Shown: positions 26,101-40,300 of the stretch, one piece after another
How the letters are laid out: each line of letters starts with the position of its first letter
How positions within the stretch are numbered: position 1 is the first letter of the stretch
Position numbers and translations under genes: made by a program
Origin: Apteryx mantelli
Lineage: Eukaryota > Chordata > Aves > Apterygiformes > Apterygidae
DNA: 64,000 bases
Reading direction: 5' to 3'
NCBI RefSeq assembly: GCF_036417845.1
Contig: NC_089979.1
Coordinates: 8,671,424 to 8,735,423 of the forward strand
The notes under the pieces: model-generated
Database searches by the model: none
What the model saw: only the letters and a program-made list of their open reading frames with translations
What the model was told of the DNA's origin: nothing

Positions 26101-28207
26101 TGGGAGGAACCCAGGCTTTCCAAGGAACATTCTTCAGCGCATCCCTCAGTGAAAGTATTGTGCAAACTGTGTTGCAACATTTTTCTTAAGTGTTTCCTAC
26201 AGTCTGTGGAATAGATAGAGGGGTTACTTCCAGTTCAGCTTGTTTTAACGCTACTTTGATGTACAGCTGCCAGAATATGTCGTGCACATGAGGAGTAACT
26301 AGTCCCTGGTCTGATAATTTTGCAGCTTAAAGGCTGTGTCCAAACCTAAAGTGATTGCAGCTGAACAACTCTGTGCATTTACAGGCATTTGTGCCAATCG
26401 TACAAGTGGAACAGCTAGCACAAAAGGACTGGAGAAGAGCCTGGAGATCTTGGCTTTCTGGCCGCAGGGATATGATGAAAGTGAAGGCAAGCGTAGCTGT
26501 GAGAAACGCTGCCGTGAGGCATCCGCACGCTGTGAGCTGGAGCCCAGCAGCAGATCAGCTGCTGGCTCAATCGTACAGTCGTCTCCTTGTGGCTTAATTT
26601 GACTGTTTGGCACAGCACTCAAGGCCTTGGCCAAAACGTTTCAGTTTGCTAATCGGATCGATTAGCACATTGCATAAACGTAAACTTAAAAATGGCTAAA
26701 ACTTTAAGCCCTTCCTGGTTTTGGCTTTGAGCACTGCTGTTATGCCACTAAAGCTGGTGGGTGAGGAAGGCAGCAGCCTGAGCTCTCTTTTCCAACTCTA
26801 GCACTCACTAAAGCATGCTGACTGTGGAGTAGCTTGCAAAGGGAGTTGAAAAGAAATAAAAGCAAATTGGTTAGAAACAACACAAATTAAATGGAGTGCA
26901 TGCAGTGTACTGGGCTTTAAGGGGGCTGGGTGACAGCGATTTGCAGAACATCTGTGGATCCGACCTTACTCTACTGTTATTCTGAGGCTCGCCGTATGGC
27001 TAGCCCCAAACATTCAATGCCATCAGGCAATGTAATTGTTTCAGTTCCTTGAGTGTGTTTGTTTTGTTTTGTTTAGTTTAGAAATATGCTTTTGTTCCTT
27101 ACCTTTTCGATTTGAGACTTTAGGTGATTTAAGGCTTACTATTCCAAGCTTGCTTGGTGTCAGGTTATTAACTTTTAATTGCAAATTGAGATTATCATGG
27201 AATTACTAGAGGCTAAGGGAAACAATTCCCAAGTAGTTCAGCGTCGTCAACTCTTGACATTTGCTGTTCAATCTATTCATTCAGATGCTACTTAACTGTC
27301 AAAAGGGAGACCTTTTTTAAGGGAGGGGAAGAACTGTGGAAGAATCACTCTTATTAAAACCTCTTTCTTGATTTATTTTATGGAACCATGTCACGGAGAA
27401 TTGGTAACTCAGCACACAAAGGAGCTTGTGACATCAATGCCTGTAACAAAGCATAGCTTAAACAGGGAATAGTGTAGGCAGATACTTATGCATGAACGGC
27501 AAAATGAATAATTTTCAAATGAATCATAAACATGAAGACTAGATTTGTTGTGTTTATTATGAACTATCTGAAATGTAAACTGCACCTAATGAGATTATGT
27601 GTTGTGGAGTATAGCTACGTCTTGGGATAACCATACACTGGTGTCTTTAATGGAACTCCACTCCTTTCTTTTTAGGTGAGATGGGTTTTTTCAAGCTCAT
27701 TTCCAATTTACAGTGGCCATAACATTTTTGGAGGGCCATCCATTGGTGGACACTAGTTTACAGTGCTTGCTGTTAATCACTAGGAGGGGCCTCACTGGCC
27801 ATCGGCTGAGGCTGCAGGTGATGCTCGAGCGTCGCAGTAGCTTACTTTGCTTTGCTGTCGGATGTCTGAGCTGCACTGTTATTTGCTCTCCAGCGATGTA
27901 CATGTTGAGACCTGTGACCGATGGCGATCATGGCTAATCAACTTCGTCAAAGCTCAGGAGGCATTTTAGCTCCGTCCCTCCTCGCCCAAACCTGCTTCTT
28001 TCAATAGTGCTTTGATCTGCTGCAGAATGATAAAGCCACAAAGCGCCACCCCTCCACTTCCCTATATTCCTACAGGGAATATCCTGGGATATTCTGAATT
28101 GTTAAGAGATGAATAATCAGGGCCAGTGAAATGGCCCTGTTTAGGAAACTTTGGTGGTTCGGGAGCAGTGGGTTTGGGCTGGACTCGGTTCAGAAAAGCC
28201 TTTTTGA

Positions 28208-28232
28208 ATGACGTTAGTCATTCTAACGTCAT
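28208..28232. promoter_or_regulatory. Perfect 10-bp inverted repeat with two CRE-like half-sites
   Basis: The left arm ATGACGTTAG (28208-28217) and right arm CTAACGTCAT (28223-28232) are exact reverse complements around the spacer TCATT. Each arm contains TGACGT, the half-site of CREB/ATF proteins, placed head-to-head. It could be a protein-binding palindrome or a chance hairpin. Function is not shown by sequence alone. Confidence 0.35.
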
Positions 28233-31200
28233 GCTTCACCCTACTCCTGCCCCTCTGCTCCCTCTAAGCTGGCTGGCTGCTTTTCCTGCTACTTGGCAAA
28301 ACACACGTGTGATCACTTTTAAAGGACTTTGGCAGCAGCAAAGGTGCCTTAAACCTTTAATTTGTCTTAGCCAGAGGCACGTTTGTTTTGAAACGTAATC
28401 CTTGGAGCTGCGGTTCCAGCCAGTTTGGCTCATAAATGGGCACGGGTTGGTGGGAGCCTGCTTGGAGGTGGCAGCTGGTCCCGGAGGGGAGAACCTGGGA
28501 CCTCTGAGCACGCCGCATGGGCAAAGTGGAGTGAAGAAGAAAAAAAAATGTTTTTCTCAGAGTTGGCAACTTTTCATTAATGCTTGCGAATACAAATAAA
28601 CTTTGAAATTTGAACACTTCTGTGAGGCAAGTGCTTTGAGATGTGTATAAAGCAATACTTGTATGTTTATCTATTTAGGAAAGTCCTGCAGTGGAATCAG
28701 CTTCGAGCTACCATGCCATGCAAGAGGGGAGCGCAAAAGCACCCATTTACATATTATAAAACTTGTGCTGAGCACGGATAATACAAAACCATTTCCCCAG
28801 CAACTTTCTCTTCCGAAAACAGGATTTTTTTTACAGCGGGGTCAGACGCCAGGGCTTTATTTGCCACTTCTGGCAAACAAACAGCATGTTATCATGCTGG
28901 GTGATCAGAGTTGTTTCCTGGTGGGAAAGTTTCAGGTGTTCCTGATGGAGAGAAGGAAAACCCAGAACTTGGAAATGCCTGATCTGAAAACATGATGTGG
29001 TTTAAAGATCTGGTTTGGTTCCAAAAATGAGCACTTGTTACACATTAAATTTTTGTTCAGCAGACCTTTATGGAAGTAGTGTGATCTGCTTGTCAGCACT
29101 TCCCAGTGTTGGTGCTTTCGGAAACATCGAGCAACAACTTTGAACTATTATGAAAACAGTATTGTTTTCTAAGGCTATAAAAGGCTTCGATGCTGTTCTC
29201 TTTGGCACTGCTTTTTTCATCGTTTGTAGTCAATGATCTGATTCCCTGAAAATCTGAAACTGTCCCATGTAAACAACTTTCTTCCACAAACACAAGCTGT
29301 GGCATTGTTCCCCCAGCCACTTCTTACTGGAAAACTGCGGGGAGCCTGGCTTCTTACTTTCCTCCTGTATAGACAAAACATGGAAAAAACCTTGTGTACT
29401 TCTTAGCCCATGTTGCGGGATTCAGGGGAACATTAAGGTGCTATTTCTGTCTTAACAGAACTTGCTGCTGTGCAAAAAGAGCCTGAGTTAGCTGCATCTG
29501 CATGTGAATATTTTCAGCCTCGAAATACTGCTGCAGCATTCATTTTCCCTTTCTGCCGTACACAATAGCTCGCTGTGTAGAATAGCAAATTACAGAGATG
29601 GCCGTGATTGTGAGAGTATGTAACACTGTTTCTAAAATGCCACCATCAGCTTTGGCAAGCTTGTTTTAGATTGTTCTTTACATTCAAAAATCTTAAGCAA
29701 GCTAAACTTTCTGGAAAACTTGAAGTAAAAGGGTGGATCAGAGTGACTGCTGGGGAGTTAACTATGTCTTGACTTTTCTGACTATTTAAATAGCTCTGGT
29801 GCCCTGGTGTAAATTTGGATTGCAAATTACGTGGAATGGGGACAGTTTTGTTACTACCTCCTGTCTCAAGTGGTAGGGTTCATGGAGCATTTCACTAAGC
29901 TTAAAATCCCTAGCGTAAATATTTGCCAAAAAAATCCATTCAGTTGCACAGCTTGCAATAAGGATTCCTAAATTCCAAAACTGCTTTCACACGCTTTGCT
30001 GTGGTAGCAGATGTTCAGCATTAGCTCTCTTAATCAGTGCCTACCACTTCATAGCTTTCTGCAGCATCCAGCTGTTTTGCAAACTTTCTCGCTTGAACAC
30101 CTTTGGCTGGGGAAAAGTGCATCAAGTTAACCCATGGGACAGAGTTCAGATGACACTGCTGCCCCTGACTGCCACTCTGGGCTTCATAGCCCTTCTTGAG
30201 CATGAGGTCATTGGTGCTAGGCTGGGTATATTGATTTAAATCAGGAGGCGGGAAACCACAGTTTAAAGAATTGATTTTAATCTTGTTCCGTATTTTTATG
30301 CTTATTGTTTTCCCTCTTTGGGAAACTTGCTAACGATCAAAATGTTTGCTTGTTTGCAATTGCACTTAGTAAGTCCTAAACACATTACAGCCTTTTGTTT
30401 TGCATTGTGAATACACTTACACACTTCAGTTGAGACAATTCTAAAATTTTCTCAAGAAATAACTGAACTAACGTATTTTATCGTTGTGTAGTCAACGAAA
30501 TCCCAGTTTTGCCCCAAATGCATGAAAACAGCATGCCATGCATTTCTCCAGCAGGAGATGTGTTCAACCTGCTTTGACTTTTGTGTTCCTCATCTTGCCA
30601 TTGAAACGGGATCAGTAGCTCCTTCAAGAGCTGTTTCTGGTCACTCTGCAGAACCTCGCGGGGAGCAGCCCCCTGCCTCCTGCGCCTTATCCTCTGCTGC
30701 AAGAACAAAAACATGCTGTTCTCCTGCAACTCCCGGTTTGGAGCAAACTGTTCACTGAACTGAAAGAAGCCCCACTCAACATGCAGAGAGCACACTGCAT
30801 CTACAGAAGGGTCTGCTGCTCGATTCATCTTGGCAACAAACTAGTGCTGGAGATCTAGCGAGTGTTTCTGTGCTCTGGCAGAAAACTGCTGAAGCGCTTA
30901 AGTTAATGTAGGCCTTCATAAAGGTTGTTATAACACCAGTTGAGTTTAAACAGTTTAATGTTAAGATCAAATAAGCATTGTCTGTCGCACTGGAGGTTGA
31001 GGATAGAACCAGGGGTGTCTGCACTCAGCGTGGTGCAACTGCGCTGGGGCTTTAGGTGTGCTTAAGCCAAAAGTTTTCCATGGGCAAAATAAACTGGGCA
31101 TCTTGCATCCAACTACAGCACTCCACATAAATGAAGAGATTCCTCCAAGAGATTCATAATCTTCTTGTAAAGATCTTCTAAACTCTAACCCGAGACAGCA

Positions 31201-31281
31201 GGTCCTTGAGAGGGATTTTTATTTGTTCCTGTATTTAATCTTTGATACAAGCTGAACAAATCTCTTTTTTCATCTTTGCAG

Positions 31282-31360
31282 ATACCAGCTACTGACCATG
31301 TCAGCAGAGTTCCAGGATGCTCACCTTGCAGAGGTGAAACCTCTCGTAGAGAAGGAGGAG
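31282..31360 (+). CDS. NDRG1: NDRG1 exon 2 (coding 31298-31360), residues 1-21
   Basis: The acceptor is TTTGCAG|ATACCAG and the donor GGAG|GTAAGC. Sixteen 5' UTR bases precede ATG at 31298. The start context is ACCATGT, with A at -3. It encodes [20 protein letters not shown] plus E, matching the NDRG1-specific N-terminus. The exon ends in phase 0. Confidence 0.95.
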
Positions 31361-34300
31361 GTAAGCTTTTTTAAAGCTTTTTAGAGCTCAGGTGTTGTAT
31401 TTCAGGGTTATTGTTGGAACTGCACTTATTTGTAGATTAATTCCAGCAAATCATGTGTGAGGAAAATGAAGACAGTAAGAGGGCAATTCCTTTTCTTGAA
31501 AATAAGGCAAAATTGAGCCTTAATTATTGCTCTTTCTCAGTCTTTGGTTTTGTTCTTCTTTGAGTACTCATCTGGTAGTGACTTTTTTTTTTATTTTTCT
31601 GAATGACAGTTCTGGGTGTCTCTAGCTATTTTGGATGGTACCAATTGGGCACTCCCATGTAGACCCATCTATATCTATAGACTAATAAATGTAGGGATAC
31701 AAACTTTGCTCTACCGGTAGCTTTAAAGAAGGCGCAACTATGCAGAGAGCCTTTACTTCTCAGGACACTTCTCCGTGCTGAGGTATGACTGTGCCCCGTG
31801 CCATCCCCTCAGGCTGCACTGAGCTCTGCCTTGCTGCAGCCAAACAGTTTTCAGGACTGCAGCCAGCTGTACGTGCACAAGCTGTAGGCATACTTCATGG
31901 GCTGCAGCATAGCTTAGGTCTTTTTACTTAACTGTGCTGTGTTTCTTTTTTTTTTTTCCCTTTTTTTCCTCCACTATTTTTCATCAATTCTCTGCCCACG
32001 GTGTCTGAGTTCAGTGGCTGTCTGACCTTGTTCTGTAATAATAATGCTCTGTGCTTCAGTGCGTTCATGGCAAATACTTAACTGTGATAACATGAATGAA
32101 TTTGTCAGTTTTTCTCTTGAATCAAAAATAAATTTTTTTCTTCTGTTCATAATGATTGTAATTCTTGACAATAATGAATTTATCTTTTCTTCTGTTTTTC
32201 TCTGCTAGAACTATTCATTGCTCTATCTGCTATTTTCTTTTTTATCCCCTACCTCTGTTGCGTAAACACTTCAGAAAATCACTTCCACTTAAGACTGCAG
32301 TGAAATGGCTGGAGAAACTTTAAACACAGATCCTTTGCCAAGGACATTGCATGAAAGCAGAGCTTGTTTGGATACCAGTGAAAGCAGCACTCAAACTTTT
32401 CAGAAACTAAGATCCCCTTTTTAATGCCAATATTGTTAAGCAGCAGCAAAATGAAGCAGATATTAAGCAGAAGTGTCATAGTTACTGAAATGTCTTTACT
32501 TCGACATTATTCAAAGAAATCTTAACATTGAAGAACTTTTGGGGTTTCTATAGCATGTAGATGAGAAGCTGTATCTTGACAACAAACTCTATATACTTTT
32601 ATTCATGATGCTACCTTAAGTTTTGTCTATACACAGAAACTGGCACACAGTTGCTCTAGATTAATTTCCTGTGTGGTCATTCTTAACATGGAGTAAATAA
32701 GTTTGTTTAATGTATTTTGAGAAAGTGAAAAAATGATTGCCCTGAAGGACACTCAGCACATACCAAAATTAATGGAAGGAGTTGGCGTTGAGTGGGTGAT
32801 GCAACCTGAAGTCACATCTTGGCTTATTGTACACAAGTTTTCTTGTATGGGTGGGTCTTTGCTTCTGAACAGTGGTGCAACCTTATGGTCATAGGATGTC
32901 TAGATGGATGCCGTAACCACTTATATTCCTTTCAACTTTAGACTACACTGGAACAGCACAATATTTTAAAAAATATATATATAGCTTATTTCGTACAGCT
33001 AGAGACCAACAGTGTAGTAAGATTAAAACCCAGAAAATTGCTCCAGGTTAAAAGCGTAGCCTGTACAGAGTGAACTGTCGTCTTGTGCTAAGACTGTGCA
33101 AACAGACTTCCACAAGCTCAGACACCTCTTTAGATATCCTGTTTTCATGTGCAAGACAGTGCCTACTTACATGAAGATCACACTTGTAATTGCAAGTTGT
33201 ACTGCAGTGCTGGGAGTTTGTCATCCAAGACAGCAGTCATACTTCTGATGTCTTCTGTCCTTAATTTGCCTGAGCTTCTGGGGCTGCATGACTTCCTTGC
33301 CAGGATCCTAGGCTTTTTACCTCTGTACTTCTTTTTCAGGCTTTGGCTTCCCTGTTGTGCTCTGCAGCGTAGCAAGTGTAGGCTTTGCAAAGCTGCTCTT
33401 TCCTCTATATTTGACCCCCCAATGGAAATACAGAGTTGACATGTTTCGTGTCTCTTAATAGCTGGAGGTGGCTTTAAGGTGTTTCTCCTTTTGAGGTTGT
33501 GAAGCATCTTAGACTATCAGAGATGGGGAGGATGTTGCCCTATTCCCTTCCTGGCAGAGGTCCTGGACAGTGGTAGGAGGTTGTCGGTAATACCGATGGC
33601 CGGTCACAGGTTGGAACAGACCTCTCCATGTCTGGCCAACTTCCCAAACAGAACAAAGCCTGGTTTTGCCTGGGATAAAATCCTTCCCACCTTCCGCATT
33701 GCATAACCAAATTCCAGTAATGGCTGCGTAAGTGAGTTTCAAGTGCCCATTGCATGTCCTAACAAAGAGACCTTCCATCCTAGGAAGGACTGAAGTGGGC
33801 TGTCGGCTGTCTCGTGGCTGGAATAAGCAATGGAAAAGTTCAGTGTTTTACTGTTCTGACTTGTCCAGTAACTTTAGCGATAACTTAAGGTGTACTGGAT
33901 TTTGTGCCTCACTTTGCTGATCTATAACCCAATATTTTACTGCTTTGACACTCTCTGTGAAGATAAATGGGTAAAAGCTCTAAGGTGAATTTGTTATATT
34001 TGTGGCTTAGAGCACACAAGTCTGAGTGCTTATGTAAAAGCAGATTTCTGTAGCTGCAAAAGTTACATGCATTAATGTCTTAAAATCTCTTCACAGGCTA
34101 TCACTCGCCTCCTTCCAGACTTTGATGTTCAGGCAAGTAAAGCTCCTCTTCTTTCTTTGGGTAAAAGAGAAACTGAATTGATATTAAAAAAAAAGAAAAA
34201 AGAAAAGAAAAAAGCAAAATGTGATCAGAAATGACTGACTACTCGTCAGAAATACTGTTATTGTGGGACAGGGCTCTGAATGGGGTTCTTACATAATGAT

Positions 34301-37300
34301 GTGAAGGGGACTGCAGGAGGCCTTTTCAAACTGAAGCTGAGAAAGTTTCATCCAAAAGAGGTGAAAGGACTGCGGGCAGCTCTATTCTTGCCGCATGAGG
34401 TTCTTCAGCAGTGTTAGTGAAAGCAAAATATCACTCCCCGCCTGCATACATGCACACACTTTCCCCAATTAATTTTCTTTCATTAGTGGTGGGCGTGCAT
34501 TTCCTCTGAGGAAACGTCCCTCCTAATGTAACCCATTAAAGTTTCCCAACGAACGCTGAAGCCTGCGGAGCGGTGGAGATGCTAAGCAATCAGTTTTGTC
34601 TACGGCAGTAGCTTCCATATGTTTATTCCTAGCCAGAACATTTGTTCATAAAGCATACAGCCGGGTCAAATGGTGGTATCCCACTTTCCCCATTTGTCAT
34701 GTTTTGAAGAGCTGACTTTGTAAGTCTTTTAGTTCCCCTTTTATATTGTTTTCTCGCCGTTGGGCTTTTGGCTGAGAAGTTTGTTTTCTCTGGTTCTTAA
34801 AATGCAACTCAGGCAACGCACCGCTCTGAGCTGGGCTGAACTGAATTTGGAAAGAGAGCAGCTAGCTTGCACCTGCCACGACAAAAAGTGGATGATGAAT
34901 TCCCCTCACTGAGGACAGGATGTGCGTGTTGGGGAGAAGAGGCTTGCCGGATAACCTTTTTTATCAAGGGAGCATGAAGAGGGAGGCAGAGTTTGCAAGC
35001 ATAAGGAAAGCTATTACATTTTTCTTAGTTTTTGTATCTGCAGATGGGTGTACTTGAAGAAAATAACCCTTTTGTAAATTGTGACAAGTTGTACTTTATT
35101 TGCACCTTTATGCATTTTTTGATCTGGTGCTGTACAAATTGGTGATAAAATATAGCACAGACTAAGCATCCTTTTTGCTGGAAAACAGGGGAGATGGTTA
35201 TTTCAGACACTTCATTGGGAATCTTTCAGTGGCTTTACTTTTATAGCAAAAATGTAGCTTTTGTTAATTCTGTGTCTTCCACCTCATCTTTCTAATGATG
35301 AAATCTACTATCTGAGGTCTTGATAACTGCAATTTAAACTTGTCACTGTGTGACTTCCTGCAAGACTGTGCACAGCATGTGAGATGACTTTGGTCTGGGG
35401 CCAGACTGATCACTTGTTTTAAGTTAATCTAAATCCCAGATTAAGTTTGCTAAAGGGAATACTACAATATTTTAATTAAATATGACTAGAAGTGACCTGT
35501 ATTTCATTTCTATTCTTGGAGTAAATTTGGTTGGTTTGTAAAGTGTGTGTGTATAGAGATTTTTTAACTTGCAAGATCAAATTCTCTAAACCTTTGGGGG
35601 TTTTTTTCCATGTTTTGGATTAACTGTCGCTAATCCAGACCAGTGGTTCTTGTCATTTAGCCTTGTTGTGCCAGCTCTTTTCTTTTAAATGATCTTCCTT
35701 TCTTAGAATTTAACCCTTAGCTGTTCTAGTTCAAGAAGGAAAAATGTGGAAAAACACTCTCAACCCATTATGTTAAGAACTACCGCTGGAAAGGAGACAG
35801 GCTTATCTTTGCACATGTAACTTCCCTATGCATCTTGAAGTTCTTCTGCAGCTGATTGATGAAGAACATGGCTTGAAGCTGTTGTGAGAGCCTTGGTTGT
35901 TGAAGTGCAGAAGTTCACATGCGGCTCTGGAGGTCCTTGTCAGTGAAGCTCACATGTGTGTTGAATAAACGACCTGACCCATGTGCTGCCCACTTAGGAG
36001 AGGATAAACCTGGGTGGGAAAGTAGGTGCTCAGCATTTGGGAGCATGGAGCTGTTTTAGTGCCTCTATATGGAAATGGAAGTCCATCGTATAGCTTGCAA
36101 CTTGCTCAGTCCTTTTGGGGGCAAGTTAGGTTGAGTTAGTAACTTTGTTTCTGCCACTGATGAGAACTAAGGACTGCCTCTGAGGTGTTTTGGCTCCAAT
36201 AAGGGGAATATTCCTGCCCAAACATACCTGTTTTAGCACAATTAATGATAAACAGCTGCAGGACAGCATGCTCTATCCTACTTTATACTGGCTTGATGGA
36301 AACGCTTTAGTTGTAACTTGTGGTTTAATATATTTGTCATTTCTCTAATTTGGTATTATTGGAGCTGATGTATACTTTTGCCCTCAACTTTGTATTTCGG
36401 AAGTGGGCAGTGCATGAGACTGCTTTGTCCATAGTGAGGCAAAGCTTTTTGAGCTGTGCGGCAGCTGTAGGTGGCAGAGCTCAGTTGGTCCCCTGCAACG
36501 TGTGGCACTTGGCCATCTGCAGCCACCAGCACACCAGTGCCACTTCTGCCTTCCTCCTCCTCTTCCTTCAAGGAGGGCAAGAGTGAGCCACCTTGCAACG
36601 GGAGACAACTCAGCCCTTCCTCACGGTGTGACGGAGCAGGTGGGTTTCCTGCTGGCATCAGGTACTTGGCTGCGTCTTCGATGCTTGTTCCCTTAGTAAA
36701 ATCTAAGATGAATTGAAATGAACCATTTTAGGGTAGAAAAAGCTAGGGGAGATAATGTGAAATAACTGCAGGGTAAGAGGGATTTGGTGCCCACCATTGC
36801 AATGTTATATTAGAAGATCAAATGTTTTTGATCTTCAAGATACTGGGGAAAAAAGAAAATGAAAAACAGCATAAGTGGGTAGTTAGTAAATTAAATTTCT
36901 GATTTGAATTTAGCCAAAGTATTCAAAGTAATATGAATTTAAAATACACTATATCCTAGCAATTTTTAAAAAAGAGCTCTGAAGCTTTTCCCTCAGTTCT
37001 GTGCAAGAGAGGGGAAATGTATTTAACAGGCATAATATTATAAATTAAAATAAAAGCATGAAATGGGCTTTGAAGATTAAATGTATTTGAAAGCCTTAAA
37101 TTAAGCTTGATGGGATGCAGAGTTTTGAGTTAAAATATAAAATATAGAATATTTAGCAAAACATGCAATGCATATTTTTTTTTCTTTTAAAATGTCTAAA
37201 ATATTTTGATTGCATATCCCATATTTAAGAAAACAAATAACAAGCTGTTCATAAACATATTCCGCAATTCATATCTTCCTTAGCCGTGGTAGAAGGGAGA

Positions 37301-40300
37301 GAATAAATGAGCTCTCCTGTGGTATCAATTTACAGATTGCCTCACCCGTCTAATCTCATGACAAAGTAATAGAAAATGTCACTTGACCAAAAAAAAAACA
37401 AACCACACACACAAACTAAGTAAAAAAAAAACACTTTAAAAGGGATCAGCTCCTTTCAAACTAAAATAGCCTCTCTTAAATTGCATGTATCAAAAGCATT
37501 TGTGTGTGTGTGTTTTTAGGGCACTAAGAAAAGATTGTACCCCTCTTAGTGAGAGATGTGAACAGATGGCAAGTTTGTCTTTATCCTTCTATCGGATTAG
37601 TGTATCTTGGATTTTTTTTTCTAAGATAGTGTTTTAATACAAATCAGTTGGTGAAGAGCCTCTTACTGTAACGTTGACATTGATTGGGATGTGCTGCCAT
37701 CTGTTTTCAGTGCTCTACGTTTTGAAAACATTTGTCCGCACACCACATAGCCAAATCTTTTGATCTTTGATAGGATCATCAGAGACGTGAAGTAGTTGGT
37801 TTGACATCGCCAAAGAAACTGGTTTGAATTGGTAGGGTTTTTTAGAAGAACCTTCTTGGTATTTGTAGTTAAGCATTTATGCTAATGGAAAATAGCCCAA
37901 CCCACTTGAATTACGTGAGTCTCATTGTGAAGATGATGAAGAATTAAACCAACTGTTAAACTGGCTGTTATTTATACCAGTCATTAGTTCAGAGACATTC
38001 CTATTTTTAGTTGATACAGACTGTGAACTGGACCCAGGCTTCCAGTTCCAGGAAAAATTAGCTCTGGAGGTCAGTGGGATGTGCAGGTGCAAGTGTCCAG
38101 CTTGGTCTAACCAGAACAGATCCTTTTTTCGTGCATGAAGGAGGAGGATACTTGATCTTGAAAGGTGGCCTCTTCTAAGAAAAAGTATTCTGGGTTCTTC
38201 AGGACTGTTCCTGAAAAGATCTGGCATTCACAGCAACAAAAATGTGATGATACAAAAGGCTTATCAGTCTCTAAGTAGAGAGGAAATAACTTCTGTATTC
38301 AACACTTATCAGGAGAAGTGTTATACAATATAGATTACTTTCATTACTGTTGTTAAGGTTTGCCAACCTATCAATGCTGTGTTTTATGCCTTGTGTTGAA
38401 AATTGTGTAAATACAGAATGAACATATAAGGTAGAAAACATATTAGTTATTCTGGAGCTATTGCAAATCTTTTTGGTGTCTTGTGTAACTAGTGTTGCTA
38501 CAATACCTTATTTCCTGACAGAAATTAAACCCGCAGTAACATCAGTATGACTGGGGCAGGAAGACTTTAGACTAAGTGCTGGTTTATTTACTGTGGAATC
38601 TGCTAAAGCAGAGTTCAAGTAAAGTTTCCTTTTTCCATGCTGACTTAAACTAATTTTTCAAAGACTTTTGTGATCTTATTGGAATCTTTACCCCTGGCTT
38701 TTAGGAATGAACTTCCTTCTGATTTATTTTAGAATCAATTTTGGATGTTTTAGCAGTGGTGATAACAAGATCCCAAATGAAGCTAAACTTACCAAAACCT
38801 AATGGGAACAGGAATAACTAATTCCCAGGTCTGAAAGTTGGCACTTCCTATACTGTGTGACAGAGACTTAGTTCATCTTTGATGTCTGAGCTCTATTAAA
38901 TAAGCATTTCTCCTGGTCAAACCTGACTCAAATCCTATTTAAGAATGACGTCCTGAGTTATTCTGGTTTGTTTTTTCGAGCTGGGCATCATGGGAGTCAT
39001 AAGCCTAAGCAGAATAGCAGCTTGTCTATATAACCTAGTTTCCTGCTTCGGCGAAGTAGAAAACCTGCTACTTGCTCCTCTGGCTGACTTGCTGGATTTA
39101 TCACGCTGTTTTACCTAAAGATGGTGTTGGATATGGAAGATACAGCTTACCTGTTAGGCAATGCAGTAAGTATGCAGAGGACTGAATCTCTAAAGAGATT
39201 TAAGAGCTGAACATTACAGTTTTGGCACAGGAGAGTTCACATAACAATATTCAAACCTGCCGTGGGGTGGGGTGGGGGGAATCTTGATTCTTGGGTGTGA
39301 TCGTACCTTAAAACAGATGTAAATGTGCGATTAAAGAAAAATAGGTGCATTGTGGAATGGTGTTGCCTAACATCCTTATTTTCAACAAAATGAGTGGTGT
39401 ATTTTAAGTATCAAATCACAGAACTGAGAATTGGATTAAGTTAATACTTTGCTTCAGAGCTCAGAAGGTCTTCTGGCTTTTCTCTGTAAAGGTGTTCAGA
39501 GTTGTACGCTCATGGTTTCTGCAGAATAATGTATAAGAGATTTGGAGTTAACCTAGACTTTGCCGCTGGGCGTTACTGCATGAAGTGAGCCAGGCGAGCC
39601 CAGCAGTAGCAGACAGTATGCTGTACTTAATGACATGCATGGAAATTAAATATTATCATGAAGTGCCAAGACTGGCACTTAATTCTACACTGCTTTGACT
39701 TTTGGGTTGACTGTGCGTGAATGTAACAGTCAGGTAGATAAGTGTCTTACACATCAGTTGCGTTGTGATTCCCTTTACACCTGTGACAATCCAGCAGGTT
39801 GCTTATAGCCACCTTAAGTTGCATATGCAAAAGAAATGACAACTGTTCTGTATGTCCAGGATGTTAGTACCATCTGAGTAGCTTTTGATTTGCTTAAACA
39901 TTCAACAAATAAAAGACTAGTCAGAGGGTCTTTAGTTTAGTAATGCAGGTGTTCTTACATTTACGTTCATTAAATAGTACAAACTCCAGTTATGTCAAAT
40001 GATAGCTGTAGGTTTTTTGTTGTTTTTCAGTCATCACAACAACATTGTGGTCGTACTACTCGTTTGCTCTACACAACAGCAATCCCTAAAGCTAACGCAT
40101 GGCTGTCTTGTCTATTGGGGAAGGCTACCATAATCACGAGGCCCCGCAGTGTGATAATTCTTCGTGATGAATACAGGCTATTTAACAGTGGTTTCTTTAG
40201 GGGAATAGTAGTTATTTGCTGAGTTAAAGGCTTTTTACCGGAAAACTGAAGCTTTTTGCTTTTGGCAAGCAACTTGTACCTTTGCAGATGCCACATGCCA

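Larger units (their letters stand above)
19224..31281 (+). other. NDRG1: NDRG1 intron 1
   Basis: GT-AG intron of about 12 kb. The first 500 bases are still CpG island. It contains an AT repeat (about 19329-19343), a TTC/T tract (about 20088-20121) and a cluster of perfect inverted repeats at 28064-28232. No recognisable CR1 copy or nested gene was found. Long first introns of inducible genes often hold enhancers, but that role is inferred here. Confidence 0.65.
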
